Notes: generated by a model not told the origin, from the sequence alone. A DNA stretch of 64,000 nucleotides from Blastococcus sp. VKM Ac-2987 (GCF_026967805.1 NZ_JAPVBG010000001.1:449143-513142), one strand, 5' to 3'. Shown: positions 52,555 through 62,516, numbered from the stretch's first letter. Numbers and translations: made by a program.

Positions 52555-54476
52555 CAGACGACGGTGAGCGGGATCAGGCTGCGGCCGGTGGGCCCGATCT
52601 GGATCTCGGTGCCCATCGTCGGGCAGACCCCGCAGTCGTAGCAGGGGGTCCACCGGCAGTCGGCGACCTCCTCCTCGGAGAGGGCTTCCTGCCAGTCCTC
52701 CCAGAGCCACTCCTTGTCCAGCCCGGAGTCCAGGTGGTCCCAGGGCAGGACCTCGTGCTCGGTGCGCTCCCGGGTGGTGAACCAGTCGAGGTCGACGCCG
52801 AACGCGGGGAGCTCCGCGGCGGCCGCCTGGGTCCACCGGTCGTAGGAGAAGTGCTCGCTCCAGCCGTCGAACTTCCCGCCCTCGCGCCAGACCCGCTCGA
52901 TGACCCGGCCCACGCGGCGGTCGCCGCGGGACAGCAGGCCTTCGATGACGCCCGGCTTGCCGTCGTGGTAGCGCAGGCCGATGGAGCGGCCGATGCGGCG
53001 GTCGGCGTTGATCGCCTGCCGCAGCACCCGCAGCCGGTGGTCGATGGTCTCGGCGCTGGCCTGGGCCGCCCACTGGAAGGGGGTGTGCGGCTTGGGCACG
53101 AAGCCACCGATGGAGACGGTGCAGCGGATGTCCTTGCGGCCGCTGGCCTCGCGGCCGGCCCGGATCACCTCGACCGCCAGCTCGGCGATCTCCAGAACGT
53201 CCTCGTCGGTCTCGGTGGGCAGACCGCACATGAAGTAGAGCTTGACCTGCGTCCAGCCGTTGGCGTAGGCCGTGGTCACCGTGCGGACGAGGTCCTCCTT
53301 GGACACCGTCTTGTTGATGACCCGGCGGATGCGCTCGCTGCCGCCCTCGGGGGCGAACGTCAGGCCGCTGCGCCGCCCGTTGCGGGACAGCTCGTTGGCC
53401 AGCGTGACGTTGAAGGCGTCGACGCGCGTCGAGGGCAGGCTCAGGCCGGTGTTGGTGCCCTCGTAGCGGTCGGCGAGCTCTTTGGCCAGCTGGCCGATCT
53501 CGGAGTGGTCGGCGCTGGAGAGGCTGAGCAGCCCGACCTCCTCGTAGCCGGTCGCCTTGAGGCCGGCGTCGACCATCGATCCGATGCCGGTGATGGTCCG
53601 CTCGCGCACCGGGCGGGTGATCATGCCGGCCTGGCAGAAACGGCAGCCGCGGGTGCAGCCGCGGAAGATCTCCACGCTCATCCGCTCGTGCACGCTCTCG
53701 GCGAGCGGCACCAGCGGCTGCTTCGGGTAGGGCCACTCGTCGAGGTCCATCACCGTGCGCTTGCCGACCTTCGCCGGGACGTCGTCCCGGGTGCGGGCGA
53801 CCGCGGCGATGGTGCCGTCGGGACCGTAGGAGACGGCGTAGAAGCGGGGCACGTAGACGCCGTCGACGCGGGCGAGGCGGGCCAGCAGCTCCTCGCGGCC
53901 GCCGGGGCGCCCCTGCGCCTTCCACGCCTTGACGACGTCGGTGATGTCGCCGACGGCCTGCTCGCCGTCGCCCAGCACGGCGCAGTCGACGAAGTCGCTG
54001 ACCGGCTCGGGGTTGAACGCGGCGTGCCCGCCGGCCACGACGACCGGATGGGTCTCGTCGCGGTCGACGGCGTGGATCGGGACGCCGGCGAGGTCGAGGG
54101 CCTCGAGCAGGTTGGTGTAGCCGAGCTCGGTGGCGAAGCTGACGCCGAGCAGGTCGAAGTCCCGGACGGCGCGGTGGCCGTCGACGGTGAACTGGCCGAC
54201 GCCGTGCTCGCGCATGAGCGCGGCGAGGTCGGGCCAGACGGCGTAGGTGCGCTCGGCCAGGGCGTCGGGGCGCTCGTTGAGCACCTCGTACAGGATCATC
54301 AGGCCCTGGTTGGGCAGGCCCACCTCGTAGGCGTCGGGGTACATGAGCGCCCAGTGGACGTCCACGGACTCCCACGGCTTCAGCTGGGCGTTGAGCTCAC
54401 CCCCGACGTACTGGATCGGCTTCTGGATCTGGGCCAGCAGCGGTTCGAGGCGGGGGTACAGAGTCTCACCAGTCAT
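52554..54476 (-). CDS. TIGR03960 family B12-binding radical SAM protein
   Basis: The 640-residue protein has an N-terminal cobalamin-binding-like region (residues 1-190, with AVWPDLAALMREHGV and HPVVVAGGHAAFNPEP). The radical SAM cluster motif CTRGCRFC follows in EIFRGCTRGCRFCQAGMI near residue 275. The C-terminal domain has a Cys cluster, CRWTPCYDCGVCP, near 615. It forms a two-gene unit with the DUF2344 gene. The substrate is unknown. It starts 39 bases from copy B of the 77-bp palindromic element. Confidence 0.92.
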   Translation of the reverse strand: MTGETLYPRLEPLLAQIQKPIQYVGGELNAQLKPWESVDVHWALMYPDAYEVGLPNQGLMILYEVLNERPDALAERTYAVWPDLAALMREHGVGQFTVDGHRAVRDFDLLGVSFATELGYTNLLEALDLAGVPIHAVDRDETHPVVVAGGHAAFNPEPVSDFVDCAVLGDGEQAVGDITDVVKAWKAQGRPGGREELLARLARVDGVYVPRFYAVSYGPDGTIAAVARTRDDVPAKVGKRTVMDLDEWPYPKQPLVPLAESVHERMSVEIFRGCTRGCRFCQAGMITRPVRERTITGIGSMVDAGLKATGYEEVGLLSLSSADHSEIGQLAKELADRYEGTNTGLSLPSTRVDAFNVTLANELSRNGRRSGLTFAPEGGSERIRRVINKTVSKEDLVRTVTTAYANGWTQVKLYFMCGLPTETDEDVLEIAELAVEVIRAGREASGRKDIRCTVSIGGFVPKPHTPFQWAAQASAETIDHRLRVLRQAINADRRIGRSIGLRYHDGKPGVIEGLLSRGDRRVGRVIERVWREGGKFDGWSEHFSYDRWTQAAAAELPAFGVDLDWFTTRERTEHEVLPWDHLDSGLDKEWLWEDWQEALSEEEVADCRWTPCYDCGVCPTMGTEIQIGPTGRSLIPLTVV

Positions 54477-54515
54477 GACCGGTCCAGGGTAGCCGCCCGC
54501 ACGCCCACCCCATGG

Positions 54516-54592
54516 TGATCAGGTGACCTGATCACTACGGGTCCTGGCTCAGCTCCGACCGTGAGCCAGGACCACACCAGGTGAGCCAGGAC
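54516..54592 (-). repeat. 77-bp composite palindromic element, copy B
   Basis: This is the inverted-orientation partner of the element at 6558-6634, identical in length. On the plus strand it starts TGATCAGGTGACCTGATCA, a perfect 19-base palindrome (9-bp arms, one central base). GTCCTGGCTCA, a 10-base loop and TGAGCCAGGAC follow, then a second TGAGCCAGGAC. It lies in the divergent gap between the radical SAM gene and the XRE gene, upstream of both, unlike copy A, which is between convergent genes. Confidence 0.9.
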
Positions 54593-54638
54593 GGCGGACG
54601 CTCTCCCGAGTCGTTGTATTAATGCTATGGTTCGTTGC

Positions 54639-54905
54639 ATGGGACGACAGCCGAAATCCGAGGCGGACAAGGTCCACGACCGCATCGCGGTGCTCCGGGC
54701 CGACCGCGGTGTGAGCCGCAAGGAGCTCGCCGACGCCGTCGGCGTCCACCCGCAGACGATCGGCTACGTGGAGCGCGGCGACTACAGCCCGTCGCTGGCC
54801 CTGGCCCTGCGCATCGCCCGCTTCTTCGACCTGCCGGTCGAGGCGGTGTTCTCGCTCGACCCGCTGCCCTCGCTCAGCGAGGAACTCCTCAGGAGGACGT
54901 CATGA
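54639..54905 (+). CDS. XRE family helix-turn-helix regulator
   Basis: The 88-residue Cro/CI-type protein has its HTH at about 15-65: HDRIAVLRADRGVSRKELAD, VGVHPQTIGYVERGDYSPSL. ATG 54639 is preferred to ATG 54627. TATGGT at 54626-54631 could be a -10 giving a start at or next to 54639, so the mRNA may be leaderless, and no ribosome site precedes either ATG. The stop overlaps the membrane protein start by 4 bases. Such XRE/membrane protein pairs are usually autoregulated. Confidence 0.85.
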   Translation: MGRQPKSEADKVHDRIAVLRADRGVSRKELADAVGVHPQTIGYVERGDYSPSLALALRIARFFDLPVEAVFSLDPLPSLSEELLRRTS

Positions 54906-55408
54906 GCATCTCCCCCGACCAGACCTACCTCGCCCGCACCTTCGACGACGGCCGCTACGACTGGGCCCGGTCCCGGCGGGTCCGCCGCCGTGCCGTGCTG
55001 GCGGAGGCGGCGCTGCTCGTCGCGCTGGTCGCCGTCACGCTGGCCGCGGCCACGACGAGCGAGGGGTGGACGACGTGGTACTTCGTCGCCTGGACCGCCG
55101 GCATGCTCGGGTTCATCCCGCTGCACTCGGTCCTCAACCTGGGCATCCGCGGCGTCTTCGACCGGGACAGCCGTTCGCTGGACGAGCACCAGCAGCGGCT
55201 GGCCGACCGGTCGCACAACGCGATGGGCTGGCCGAGCATGGGGCTGAGCTTCGCGGCGTGGACGGGTGCGGTCGCCGTCGTCGCGCTGACCGGGCACGTC
55301 GCGCTGGCGCTCTGCCTCGGCTTCCTGCTCTGGTTCACCAGCGGCCTGCTGACCTACTGGCACCTGGCCTGGACCGCCCCGGAGGAGCCGGCCGACGCCG
55401 ACCTCTGA
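54902..55408 (+). CDS. Four-span membrane protein paired with XRE regulator
   Basis: The 168-residue integral membrane protein has about four hydrophobic spans (LAEAALLVALVAVTLAAATT, TWYFVAWTAGMLGFIPLHSV and two near the C-terminus) and a hydrophilic middle rich in charged residues (DRDSRSLDEHQQRLADRSHN). I do not recognise a named family. Coupled translation with the XRE gene suggests the regulator controls it. The cassette is bounded by the 77-bp element on one side and a 23-bp hairpin on the other. Confidence 0.78.
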   Translation: MSISPDQTYLARTFDDGRYDWARSRRVRRRAVLAEAALLVALVAVTLAAATTSEGWTTWYFVAWTAGMLGFIPLHSVLNLGIRGVFDRDSRSLDEHQQRLADRSHNAMGWPSMGLSFAAWTGAVAVVALTGHVALALCLGFLLWFTSGLLTYWHLAWTAPEEPADADL

Positions 55409-55417
55409 CCCGCTCCA

Positions 55418-55477
55418 GGCAAAGGAAGCTATGCCTACGGTTTCGGCGCCGATCCCGTAGGCATAGCTTCCTTTGCC
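55418..55477. terminator. Perfect 23-bp hairpin between convergent genes
   Basis: The arm GGCAAAGGAAGCTATGCCT with four more bases (55418-55440) is the exact inverse of 55455-55477, around a 14-base loop. It separates the membrane protein gene from ndk, tail-to-tail, and starts 9 bases after one stop and ends 7 bases before the other. The arms are clearly more AT-rich than the surrounding DNA. Confidence 0.82.
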
Positions 55478-55484
55478 CGGGAGG

Positions 55485-55895
55485 TCAGCCCAGGTCGGGG
55501 AAGAAGAGCTTCACCTCGCGCGCGGCCGACTCCGGCGAGTCCGAGCCGTGCACGATGTTGTTCTGCACCTCGAGGGCGAAGTCGCCGCGGATGGTGCCGG
55601 GGCCGGCCTTCACCGGGTCGGTGGCGCCGGCCAGAGCGCGGAACGCCTCGATGGCGCGCGGCCCCTCGACGACCAGCGCCATGAGCGGGCCGCCGGTGAT
55701 GAACTCGACCAGGTCGGCGAAGAACGGCCGCTCGCGGTGCTCGGCGTAGTGGGTCTCGGCGGTCTCGCGGTCGAGCGTGCGCAGTTCGGCGGCGACCAGG
55801 CGCAGGCCCTTGCGCTCGAGCCGCGTGATCACCTCGCCGACCAGGCCGCGGGAGACGCCGTCGGGCTTGACGAGGACGAGAGTGCGTTCGGTCAC
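55485..55895 (-). CDS. ndk: Nucleoside diphosphate kinase
   Basis: The 136-residue enzyme balances nucleoside triphosphates by phosphate transfer through a histidine. It shows [36 protein letters not shown] and the active-site histidine in [16 protein letters not shown] 55895 begins [12 protein letters not shown]. It follows the DUF4233 gene by 11 bases, in the actinobacterial folC-DUF4233-ndk order. Confidence 0.98.
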   Translation of the reverse strand: MTERTLVLVKPDGVSRGLVGEVITRLERKGLRLVAAELRTLDRETAETHYAEHRERPFFADLVEFITGGPLMALVVEGPRAIEAFRALAGATDPVKAGPGTIRGDFALEVQNNIVHGSDSPESAAREVKLFFPDLG

Positions 55896-55906
55896 GGGGC
55901 GGCAGC

Positions 55907-56311
55907 CTACGGGGTGGGCGCGGGGCCGCTCCCGCCGTCGGCCGGGTCCGGCTCCTCCACGGGTCCGAAGGCGGTGCCGAGCAACTGCTTGCGGACCTGC
56001 AGGAGATAGGCCCAGATGAGCAGGAAGGCGCCGCCCACGAACCACATGGCGTTCGTGTACAGGCCGGTGAGCAGCAGGGGCACCTGCAGCGCCGTGCCGA
56101 TGAGCAGGCCGCGCTCCCGGCGCTGGATGCCGCTGGCCAGGATGAGGACGACGGCGAGCCCGAGCAGCACCCACAGCCGGCTCCCGAGCCCGCCCTCGGT
56201 CTGCGCGATGGCGCGCGGCACGAACAGGACCGCGATGCCCTCCAGGACCAGCACCGCGGCGGCGGCCCCGCGCAGCGCCTTCGCCGCACGCAGTGGTTCC
56301 GGCGCGGTCAC
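55907..56311 (-). CDS. DUF4233 membrane protein
   Basis: The 134-residue protein has about four hydrophobic spans ([68 protein letters not shown]). It occupies the place between folC and ndk held by DUF4233 proteins in actinobacteria (Rv2446c in M. tuberculosis, from memory). The function is unknown. GTG overlaps folC by 4 bases. It ends in TAG, one of only two such genes seen. Four codons later TGA follows, and no SECIS-like hairpin is evident. Confidence 0.85.
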   Translation of the reverse strand: MTAPEPLRAAKALRGAAAAVLVLEGIAVLFVPRAIAQTEGGLGSRLWVLLGLAVVLILASGIQRRERGLLIGTALQVPLLLTGLYTNAMWFVGGAFLLIWAYLLQVRKQLLGTAFGPVEEPDPADGGSGPAPTP

Positions 56312-57663
56312 CGCGACCCCCGCGAGAGGAGGGAGCGCGCCTCGCCCGCGGTGACGACGCTGCCGGTGACCAGCACGCCGGAGCCGCCGAGGGCGTCGTC
56401 CGGGCCCGCCTCGGCGAGCTCGATCGCCTCGCTGATCGCCTCGTCCAGGCGCGGCGAGACGCTCACCCGGTCGGCGCCGAAGACGTCGACGGCCAGGGCG
56501 CCCAGCTCGTCGGCGGGCATCGCCCGCGGCGATCCGTTCTGGGTGACGACGAGCTCGGCGCAGACCTCCTCCAGCGCGGTGAGCATCCCGGCGACGTCCT
56601 TGCCGTGCACGACGCCGACCACCCCGACCAGGCGGGTGAAGTCGAAGGACTCCCGGAGGGCCGCCACGGTCGCGGTCATGCCGGCCGGGTTGTGCGCGGC
56701 GTCGACGAGCACGGTCGGGCTGGTGCGGAGCCGCTCGAGCCGGCCGGGCGAGCGGACCGCGGCGAACGCGGCGCGGACGGTCTCCTGCTCGATCGGCCCG
56801 GTGGCGGCGCCCGCGCCGAGGAATGCCTCGACCGCGGCCAGCGCCGTCACCGCGTTCTGCGCCTGGTGGGCGCCGAACAGCGGCAGGAAGATCTCCTCGT
56901 ACTCGCCACCCAGGCCCTGCAGCCGGACCTGCTGCCCGCCGACGGCGACCTTCCGCTCCAGCACGCCGAACTCGGTGCCCTCGCGAGCGACGACGGCGTC
57001 GACCTCGACGGCGCGGCGGACCAGCGCGTCGAGCGCGGCCGGCTCCTGGTGGGCGAGGACGGCGATCGCGTCGGCAGTGATGATCCCGGCCTTCTCGCCG
57101 GCGATCGTGCCGACGTCGGGGCCGAGGTACTCGGCGTGGTCCAGGGCGACCGGCGTGACGACGGCGACCCGCGCGTCGGCGACGTTCGTGGCGTCCCACG
57201 TCCCGCCCATGCCGACCTCGATCACCGCGACGTCGACCGGCGCGTCGGCGAAGAACGCGTAGGCCATGCCGACCATGACCTCGAAGAAGCTCATCGGGAT
57301 CTCGCCGGCGGCGTCGACCATCTGCACGTAGGGCGCGATGTCGTCGTAGGTCTCGACGAAGCGCTCGGCGCTCACCGGCTCGCCGTCGAGCACGATCCGC
57401 TCCCGGATCGACTGCAGGTGCGGGCTGGTGAAGCGGCCGACCCGCAGGCCGAAGCCGCGCAGCAGCTCGTCGATCATCCGCGCCGTCGTCGTCTTGCCAT
57501 TGGTGCCCGCCACCTGGATGACCGGGGCGGCCCGGTGGGGCGATCCGAGCAGGTCCACGAGGGCGCTGATGCGGGTGAGCGAGGGCTCCAGGCGGCTCTC
57601 CGGCCAGCGGGCCAGCAGCTCGTTCTCGACCCGGGCCATGTCACCGGTGCTGCCGTTGCTCAT
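56308..57663 (-). CDS. folC: Folylpolyglutamate synthase/dihydrofolate synthase
   Basis: The 451-residue Mur-ligase-fold enzyme adds glutamates to folates. It has P-loop [20 protein letters not shown] at about 48-67, the folate stretch [32 protein letters not shown], and the C-terminal domain motif [12 protein letters not shown]. It is coupled to DUF4233 and upstream of ndk. The valS gene on the other strand starts about 560 bases away. Confidence 0.96.
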   Translation of the reverse strand: MSNGSTGDMARVENELLARWPESRLEPSLTRISALVDLLGSPHRAAPVIQVAGTNGKTTTARMIDELLRGFGLRVGRFTSPHLQSIRERIVLDGEPVSAERFVETYDDIAPYVQMVDAAGEIPMSFFEVMVGMAYAFFADAPVDVAVIEVGMGGTWDATNVADARVAVVTPVALDHAEYLGPDVGTIAGEKAGIITADAIAVLAHQEPAALDALVRRAVEVDAVVAREGTEFGVLERKVAVGGQQVRLQGLGGEYEEIFLPLFGAHQAQNAVTALAAVEAFLGAGAATGPIEQETVRAAFAAVRSPGRLERLRTSPTVLVDAAHNPAGMTATVAALRESFDFTRLVGVVGVVHGKDVAGMLTALEEVCAELVVTQNGSPRAMPADELGALAVDVFGADRVSVSPRLDEAISEAIELAEAGPDDALGGSGVLVTGSVVTAGEARSLLSRGSR

Positions 57664-57684
57664 CCTGCTCAGGATGCCAGTTGC

Positions 57685-58140
57685 TCAGTACGCCCCGGCG
57701 CGCCGTCGGGGCGCTCCCTGGACCACGCCGCCGCCCGCGTGCATCCAGTCCCGCGGCGGAGCGGTCTCCACCACCCGCTTGCCCAACGGGAAGAGGCCCA
57801 CGGCGGCCAGCTTGAACGAGGCCACACCGAACGGGATGCCGATGATCGTGAGGCAGAAGCCGATGCCCGCGACCACGTGGATGACCGCGAGCCACCAGCC
57901 GGCGACGAGGAACCAGAGCAGGTTGCCGACCGCCGACGCGACACCGGCACCCGGCGCGCGCACCGTCGTCCGCCCGAACGGCCAGACGACGAAGGCCGCC
58001 AGCCGGAACGAGGCGATGCCGAACGGGATGGTCACGACCAGCAGGCAGGCCAGGACGCCGGCCAGCAGGTAGGCGAGCGCGAGGATCCAGCCCTGCAGCA
58101 CGAGCCAGACCAGGTTGAGCAGCAGGCGCAGCGTGTCCAC
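57685..58140 (-). CDS. YccF domain membrane protein
   Basis: The 151-residue protein contains two YccF-type repeats: [20 protein letters not shown] with [22 protein letters not shown], and [20 protein letters not shown] with [22 protein letters not shown]. The conserved NLxW and IPFGxAxFKLA boxes are repeated in each half. It has about four spans. The function is unknown. It lies between folC and the divergent valS. Confidence 0.88.
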   Translation of the reverse strand: MDTLRLLLNLVWLVLQGWILALAYLLAGVLACLLVVTIPFGIASFRLAAFVVWPFGRTTVRAPGAGVASAVGNLLWFLVAGWWLAVIHVVAGIGFCLTIIGIPFGVASFKLAAVGLFPLGKRVVETAPPRDWMHAGGGVVQGAPRRRAGAY

Positions 58141-58221
58141 CCCAGGCTGACGGACGACGCGGGCGCACGGTTCCCCGGCGTGCGCGGAACCACGTTGTCG
58201 CGCCTTCCTAGGATGGGCGGC

Positions 58222-60807
58222 ATGGTTCCCGACACCGCGACCCCGGACACCGCTGCCCAGGCTGCGACCGTCGGCGTACCGGAGAAGCCGTCGATCGACG
58301 GCCTCGAGGAGAAGTGGGTCGCCCGCTGGGCGTCCGAGGACACCTACGGCTTCGACCGCGAGGCCGCGCTGCAGGCGCCGCGCGAGCAGATCTGGTCGAT
58401 CGACACCCCGCCGCCGACCGCCAGCGGCTCGCTGCACGTGGGCCACGTCTTCAGCTACACCCACACCGACTTCGTCGCCCGCTACCAGCGGATGCGTGGC
58501 CGGCACGTCTTCTACCCGATGGGCTGGGACGACAACGGCCTGCCCACCGAGCGCCGGGTGCAGAACTACTACGGCGTGCGCTGCGACCCGTCGCTCCCCT
58601 ACGACCCGTCGTTCGAGCCGCCGGCCAAGCCGGAGAAGAACCAGCTGCCCATCTCGCGACGCAACTTCGTCGAGCTGTGCATGCGGCTGACCGAGGACGA
58701 CGAGGCGGAGTTCGAGAAGCTGTGGCGCCGCGTCGGCCTGTCGGTGGACTGGTCGAACGTCTACCGGACGATCTCGGAGACCTCGCGGGCCACCGCGCAG
58801 CGGATGTTCCTGCACAACCTGGCCCGCGGTGAGGCCTACGCGCAGGAGGCACCGACCCTCTGGGACGTCACCTTCCGCACCGCCGTCGCCCAGGCCGAGC
58901 TCGAGGACCGGGAGCGCCCCGGCGCCTACCACCGGATCGCCTTCGCCGGCCCCGAGGGCCCGGTGTTCATCGAGACGACGCGGCCCGAGCTGATCCCGGC
59001 GTGCGTCGCGCTGGTCGCCCACCCCGACGACGCGCGCTACCAGCCGCTGTTCGGGAAGACGGTCACGACGCCGCTGTTCGGCGTCGAGGTGCCGGTCGTG
59101 GCGCACCGGCTGGCCGAGCCCGACAAGGGCTCCGGCATCGCGATGATCTGCACCTTCGGCGACCTCAACGACGTCACCTGGTGGCGCGAGCTGCAGCTGC
59201 CCACCCGGGCGATCGTCGGCTGGGACGGCCGGCTGCTGGCCGACCCGCCGGCCGACGTCCCGATGCACCCCTACGACGAGCTGGCCGGCAAGACCGTGTT
59301 CAGCGCGCAGGCCCGCATCGTCGAGCTGCTCCGCGAGTCCGGCGACCTGCAGGGCGACCCGAAGCCGATCACCCACCCGGTGAAGTTCTACGAGAAGGGC
59401 GAGCGGCCCCTCGAGATCGTCACCACCCGGCAGTGGTACATCCGCAACGGCGGCCGGGACGCCGACCTGCGCGACGCCCTCGTCGCCCGGGGCCGGGAGA
59501 TCCAGTGGGTGCCCGAGCACATGCGGCACCGCTACGACAACTGGGTCGAGGGCCTCAACGGCGACTGGCTGATCAGCCGCCAGCGCTTCTTCGGCGTCCC
59601 GTTCCCGGTCTGGTACCGGCTCGACGAGGCCGGTGAGCCGGTCCACGACGAGCCGATCCTGGCCGACGAGGCGTCCCTGCCGATCGACCCGTCGTCCGAG
59701 GTGCCCCCGGGCTTCGACGAGTCGCAGCGGGGGAAGCCGGGCGGCTTCATGGCCGACCCCGACATCATGGACACCTGGGCGACGTCGTCGCTCTCGCCGC
59801 AGGTGGCGTCGGGCTGGGACACCGACCCGGAGCTGTTCGCCAAGGTCTTCCCGATGGACCAGCGGCCGCAGGCGCACGACATCATCCGCACCTGGCTGTT
59901 CTCCACGGTCGTCCGCGCGCACTTCGAGCACGGTGCGGTGCCCTGGACCCACGCCACCATCTCCGGCTTCGTGGTCGACCCCGACCGCAAGAAGATGTCG
60001 AAGTCCAAGGGCAACGCGACGACGCCGATCGACGTCCTGGAGCGGTACGGCACCGACGCCGTCCGCTGGCGCGCGGCCGGCGCGCGACCGGGGGCGGACT
60101 CGCCGTTCGACGAGGCGCAGATGAAGGTCGGCCGGCGGCTGGCCATGAAGGTGCTCAACATCGGCAAGTTCGTGCTCGGGCTGGGCGCCTCGACCGACCT
60201 GTCGGCGGCGGCCGTGACCGAGCCCATCGACCGCGGGCTGCTCGCCTCGCTGGCCCAGGTCGTCGACGAGGCGACCGCGGCGATGGAGGCCTACAACTAC
60301 ACCCGGGCCCTCGAGGTCGCCGAGACGTTCTTCTGGTCGTTCTGCGACGACTACGTGGAGCTGGTGAAGACCCGCGCCTACGGCACCGGCGACGGCGCCG
60401 CTTCGGCCCAGGCCACCCTGGCCCTGGCGCTGTCGGTGCAGCTGCGGCTGTTCGCCCCGGTGCTGCCGTTCGTCACCGAGGAGGTCTGGTCCTGGTGGCA
60501 GACCGGGTCGGTGCACCGGGCGCCGTGGCCGACCGCGACGGAGCTGCCCGCCGGTGGCGACCCGGCCGTGGTGACGGCGGCGGCCGAGGTCCTGTCGCTG
60601 GTCCGCAAGGCGAAGTCCGACGCGAAGACCTCGATGCGCACCGACGTCGCGTCGACGACGGTGACCGTGCCGGAGGCGCGGCTGGCTGCGGTCGAGGCCG
60701 CCCGGGGTGACCTGGTGGACGCCGGCCGGATCCAGTCGCTGACCGTGGTGGTCGGCGAGGGCCCGCTGCGCGTCGACGTCGTCCTGGCGGAGGCGGCCGA
60801 GAGCTGA
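58222..60807 (+). CDS. valS: Valyl-tRNA synthetase
   Basis: The 861-residue class I synthetase has the HIGH-type motif [16 protein letters not shown] (HVGH at 72-75), an editing domain in the middle ([18 protein letters not shown], with [12 protein letters not shown]) and KMSKSKGN near 592. The anticodon-binding domain and a shortened coiled coil follow. ATG 58222 is preferred, and ATG 58213 is three codons earlier. The frame is open for a further 1.9 kb upstream, antisense to folC, which is a GC-composition shadow. Confidence 0.97.
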   Translation: MVPDTATPDTAAQAATVGVPEKPSIDGLEEKWVARWASEDTYGFDREAALQAPREQIWSIDTPPPTASGSLHVGHVFSYTHTDFVARYQRMRGRHVFYPMGWDDNGLPTERRVQNYYGVRCDPSLPYDPSFEPPAKPEKNQLPISRRNFVELCMRLTEDDEAEFEKLWRRVGLSVDWSNVYRTISETSRATAQRMFLHNLARGEAYAQEAPTLWDVTFRTAVAQAELEDRERPGAYHRIAFAGPEGPVFIETTRPELIPACVALVAHPDDARYQPLFGKTVTTPLFGVEVPVVAHRLAEPDKGSGIAMICTFGDLNDVTWWRELQLPTRAIVGWDGRLLADPPADVPMHPYDELAGKTVFSAQARIVELLRESGDLQGDPKPITHPVKFYEKGERPLEIVTTRQWYIRNGGRDADLRDALVARGREIQWVPEHMRHRYDNWVEGLNGDWLISRQRFFGVPFPVWYRLDEAGEPVHDEPILADEASLPIDPSSEVPPGFDESQRGKPGGFMADPDIMDTWATSSLSPQVASGWDTDPELFAKVFPMDQRPQAHDIIRTWLFSTVVRAHFEHGAVPWTHATISGFVVDPDRKKMSKSKGNATTPIDVLERYGTDAVRWRAAGARPGADSPFDEAQMKVGRRLAMKVLNIGKFVLGLGASTDLSAAAVTEPIDRGLLASLAQVVDEATAAMEAYNYTRALEVAETFFWSFCDDYVELVKTRAYGTGDGAASAQATLALALSVQLRLFAPVLPFVTEEVWSWWQTGSVHRAPWPTATELPAGGDPAVVTAAAEVLSLVRKAKSDAKTSMRTDVASTTVTVPEARLAAVEAARGDLVDAGRIQSLTVVVGEGPLRVDVVLAEAAES

Positions 60808-60817
60808 GCGCCCGGAG

Positions 60818-60845
60818 CCCGGGGTCGGGCGAACCCGACCCCGGG
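60818..60845. terminator. valS terminator hairpin
   Basis: CCCGGGGTCGGG-CGAA-CCCGACCCCGGG is a perfect 12-bp stem with a GNRA-like CGAA loop, 10 bases after the valS stop and 5 bases before the end of the convergent gene. Confidence 0.87.
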
Positions 60846-60850
60846 TGGTG

Positions 60851-61777
60851 TCAGGCGGCGTCGATGGCCCATGCGGGAGCGGGCCCCATGCCCAGCCGCC
60901 AGCGCGCCGCCTCCTCCGACGGGCTGAACGGGCCGAGCGCCAGGCGCAGCGCCCGCAGCTGGGCGCGGGTCACGGCGAGCTGCGCCGCGCCGCCGCGACC
61001 CCGCCCGGGGACCCCGGCACACCCCGCGATCGACGGCGAGACCACGTACGCCGCGGCGCCCGACAGCCCGCGGTAGACCACCCGCTCCGGGGCGCTCAGG
61101 CCGGGCGGGGCGGCGAGGAACTCGCGGAGGTGGCCGGGGACGGGCCGCAGCTCGGGACCGTGCGCGGCGAGCGCCTCGGCCAGTTCGGCGGCCGTCGTCG
61201 GCAGGTCGGTGGCACCCAGTTCGGCCGCAGCCCGGGCCCACTCCCCCACGTAGGTGTCGGGCCAGCCGCGGCCGAACCGCCTGTGGAGGTCGCTGCCGAC
61301 CGCCTGCTGGGCGGCGAGGAAGGCGTCGGTGAAGGCAAGGTGCACCCAGCGCAGCAGCGCCGGGTCGGACGCCGAGTAGGTGGTGCCTCCGACCCGGCCG
61401 CGGACCCGCGTGTGCATGCCCCGGACCCGCGCTGCCTCCCGCTCGGCCAGCTCCGCCGAGCCGAAGGTGCTGACCACCAGCCACCGGGCGGTCCCGGCCA
61501 GCCGCTTCCAGGGATCCTCGCGGTAGGCCGAGTGCCGCTGCACCCCGGCCAGCGCGAGCGGGTGCGCACCCTGGCCCAGCAGCGCCGCGACGCCGCCGAC
61601 CAGCGTGGAGAGGTCGCCGTGCACCCGCCAGACGACGCCGTCGGGCTCGAACCAGCCGGGGCCGGTGCCGACGCGGGCGATGTCGCGCACCCAGTCCGGA
61701 GCGCCGGTCGGATCACCGGAGACGCGGGCCCGGAAGGCCTCCCGCGCCTGTTCGGGCAGGGAGGTGAGGGCGCGCAC
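60851..61777 (-). CDS. Oxygenase MpaB family protein (DUF2236)
   Basis: The 308-residue protein matches the MpaB/DUF2236 family of putative heme or metal oxygenases: WFEPDGVVWRVHGDLSTLVGG, GAHPLALAGVQRHSAYREDP with conserved histidines, RWLVVSTFGSAELAE and GWPDTYVGEWARAA. Characterised relatives act on latex rubber or on mycophenolate precursors. The substrate here is unknown. It is followed tail-to-tail by valS with a shared hairpin and preceded by a DUF1697 gene. Confidence 0.87.
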   Translation of the reverse strand: MRALTSLPEQAREAFRARVSGDPTGAPDWVRDIARVGTGPGWFEPDGVVWRVHGDLSTLVGGVAALLGQGAHPLALAGVQRHSAYREDPWKRLAGTARWLVVSTFGSAELAEREAARVRGMHTRVRGRVGGTTYSASDPALLRWVHLAFTDAFLAAQQAVGSDLHRRFGRGWPDTYVGEWARAAAELGATDLPTTAAELAEALAAHGPELRPVPGHLREFLAAPPGLSAPERVVYRGLSGAAAYVVSPSIAGCAGVPGRGRGGAAQLAVTRAQLRALRLALGPFSPSEEAARWRLGMGPAPAWAIDAA

Positions 61778-61810
61778 GCCCCCGAATGTGCCACGCGGCG
61801 CCGGGCTCGG

Positions 61811-62338
61811 TCAGCGGGTGAGCTCGACCAGCTTCCGGACGGTGTTCCAGTTGCGGTTGGTGCCCGTGGCGCCGAGCAGCTGCGCCCAGGTGCGCTCGGC
61901 CCCGCGGTCGCTCTGCAGGCCGTCAGGCAGCCAGACGTAGACCTCGCGGCCGCGCACGACGTACTCCCCGCTCTCGGCCGCCGGGAGCGCCGCCACGCGC
62001 TCGGGGTCCAGCGGCTCGGCGTGGAAGGTGACCGAGTAGCGGGCCGGGTTCGTGGCCACGTGACCGAGCGGGTCGGCGACCAGCACGTCGGCCAGCTCCT
62101 CCGCCGTCCGGATGACGACGGGGACATCGAGCGCGAAGTGCTCGGCGATGGCCGCGGTCAGGTCGGCAGCGAGTTCTGCCTCGGGCAACGGGCTCTCGAG
62201 CAGCACGTTGCCGCTGGCGAGGTGGGTGCGGACGTCGCCGTACCCGCGTTCAGCGAGGACCTCGCGCAGCCGCGGCATGGAGACCCGGCGGGTGGCGCCC
62301 AGGTTGACCGCCCGCAGCAGGGCCACGTACCGCGTCAC
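61811..62338 (-). CDS. DUF1697 family protein
   Basis: The 175-residue protein reads MTRYVALLRAVNLGATRRVS, then VRTHLASGNVLLESP and EPLDPERVAAL. This is the full DUF1697 domain, including the LRAVNLG N-terminus and the ASGN motif. Its function is unknown. The GTG start was chosen at the conserved N-terminus. The stop is 33 bases from the MpaB start, so they may be cotranscribed. Confidence 0.88.
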   Translation of the reverse strand: MTRYVALLRAVNLGATRRVSMPRLREVLAERGYGDVRTHLASGNVLLESPLPEAELAADLTAAIAEHFALDVPVVIRTAEELADVLVADPLGHVATNPARYSVTFHAEPLDPERVAALPAAESGEYVVRGREVYVWLPDGLQSDRGAERTWAQLLGATGTNRNWNTVRKLVELTR

Positions 62339-62516
62339 CCCGTGGACGCTAGCGCCGCCGTGCGCCGATCCCAAGCCGTTCACCACCGGGAACGTCGTCC
62401 CCCACCACGCCATTCGGCCCGGCGGGATGTCGGCGCCCGGGACAACGCCTGCACCGCTGTCCACAGCTCGAGCCGTTCGGTCCCGACGTGGGCCGCGCGC
62501 CCCGCACGCTGTGGCC

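Noticed and set aside
55890-55909. TAG at the end of the DUF4233 gene as a Sec codon
   Set aside because: Only four codons follow before TGA, and no hairpin is present, so it is an ordinary stop.
56293-58221. Long plus-strand open frame upstream of valS, antisense to folC
   Set aside because: Arg/Gly-rich translation with no family features. It is a GC-composition shadow of folC and the YccF gene.
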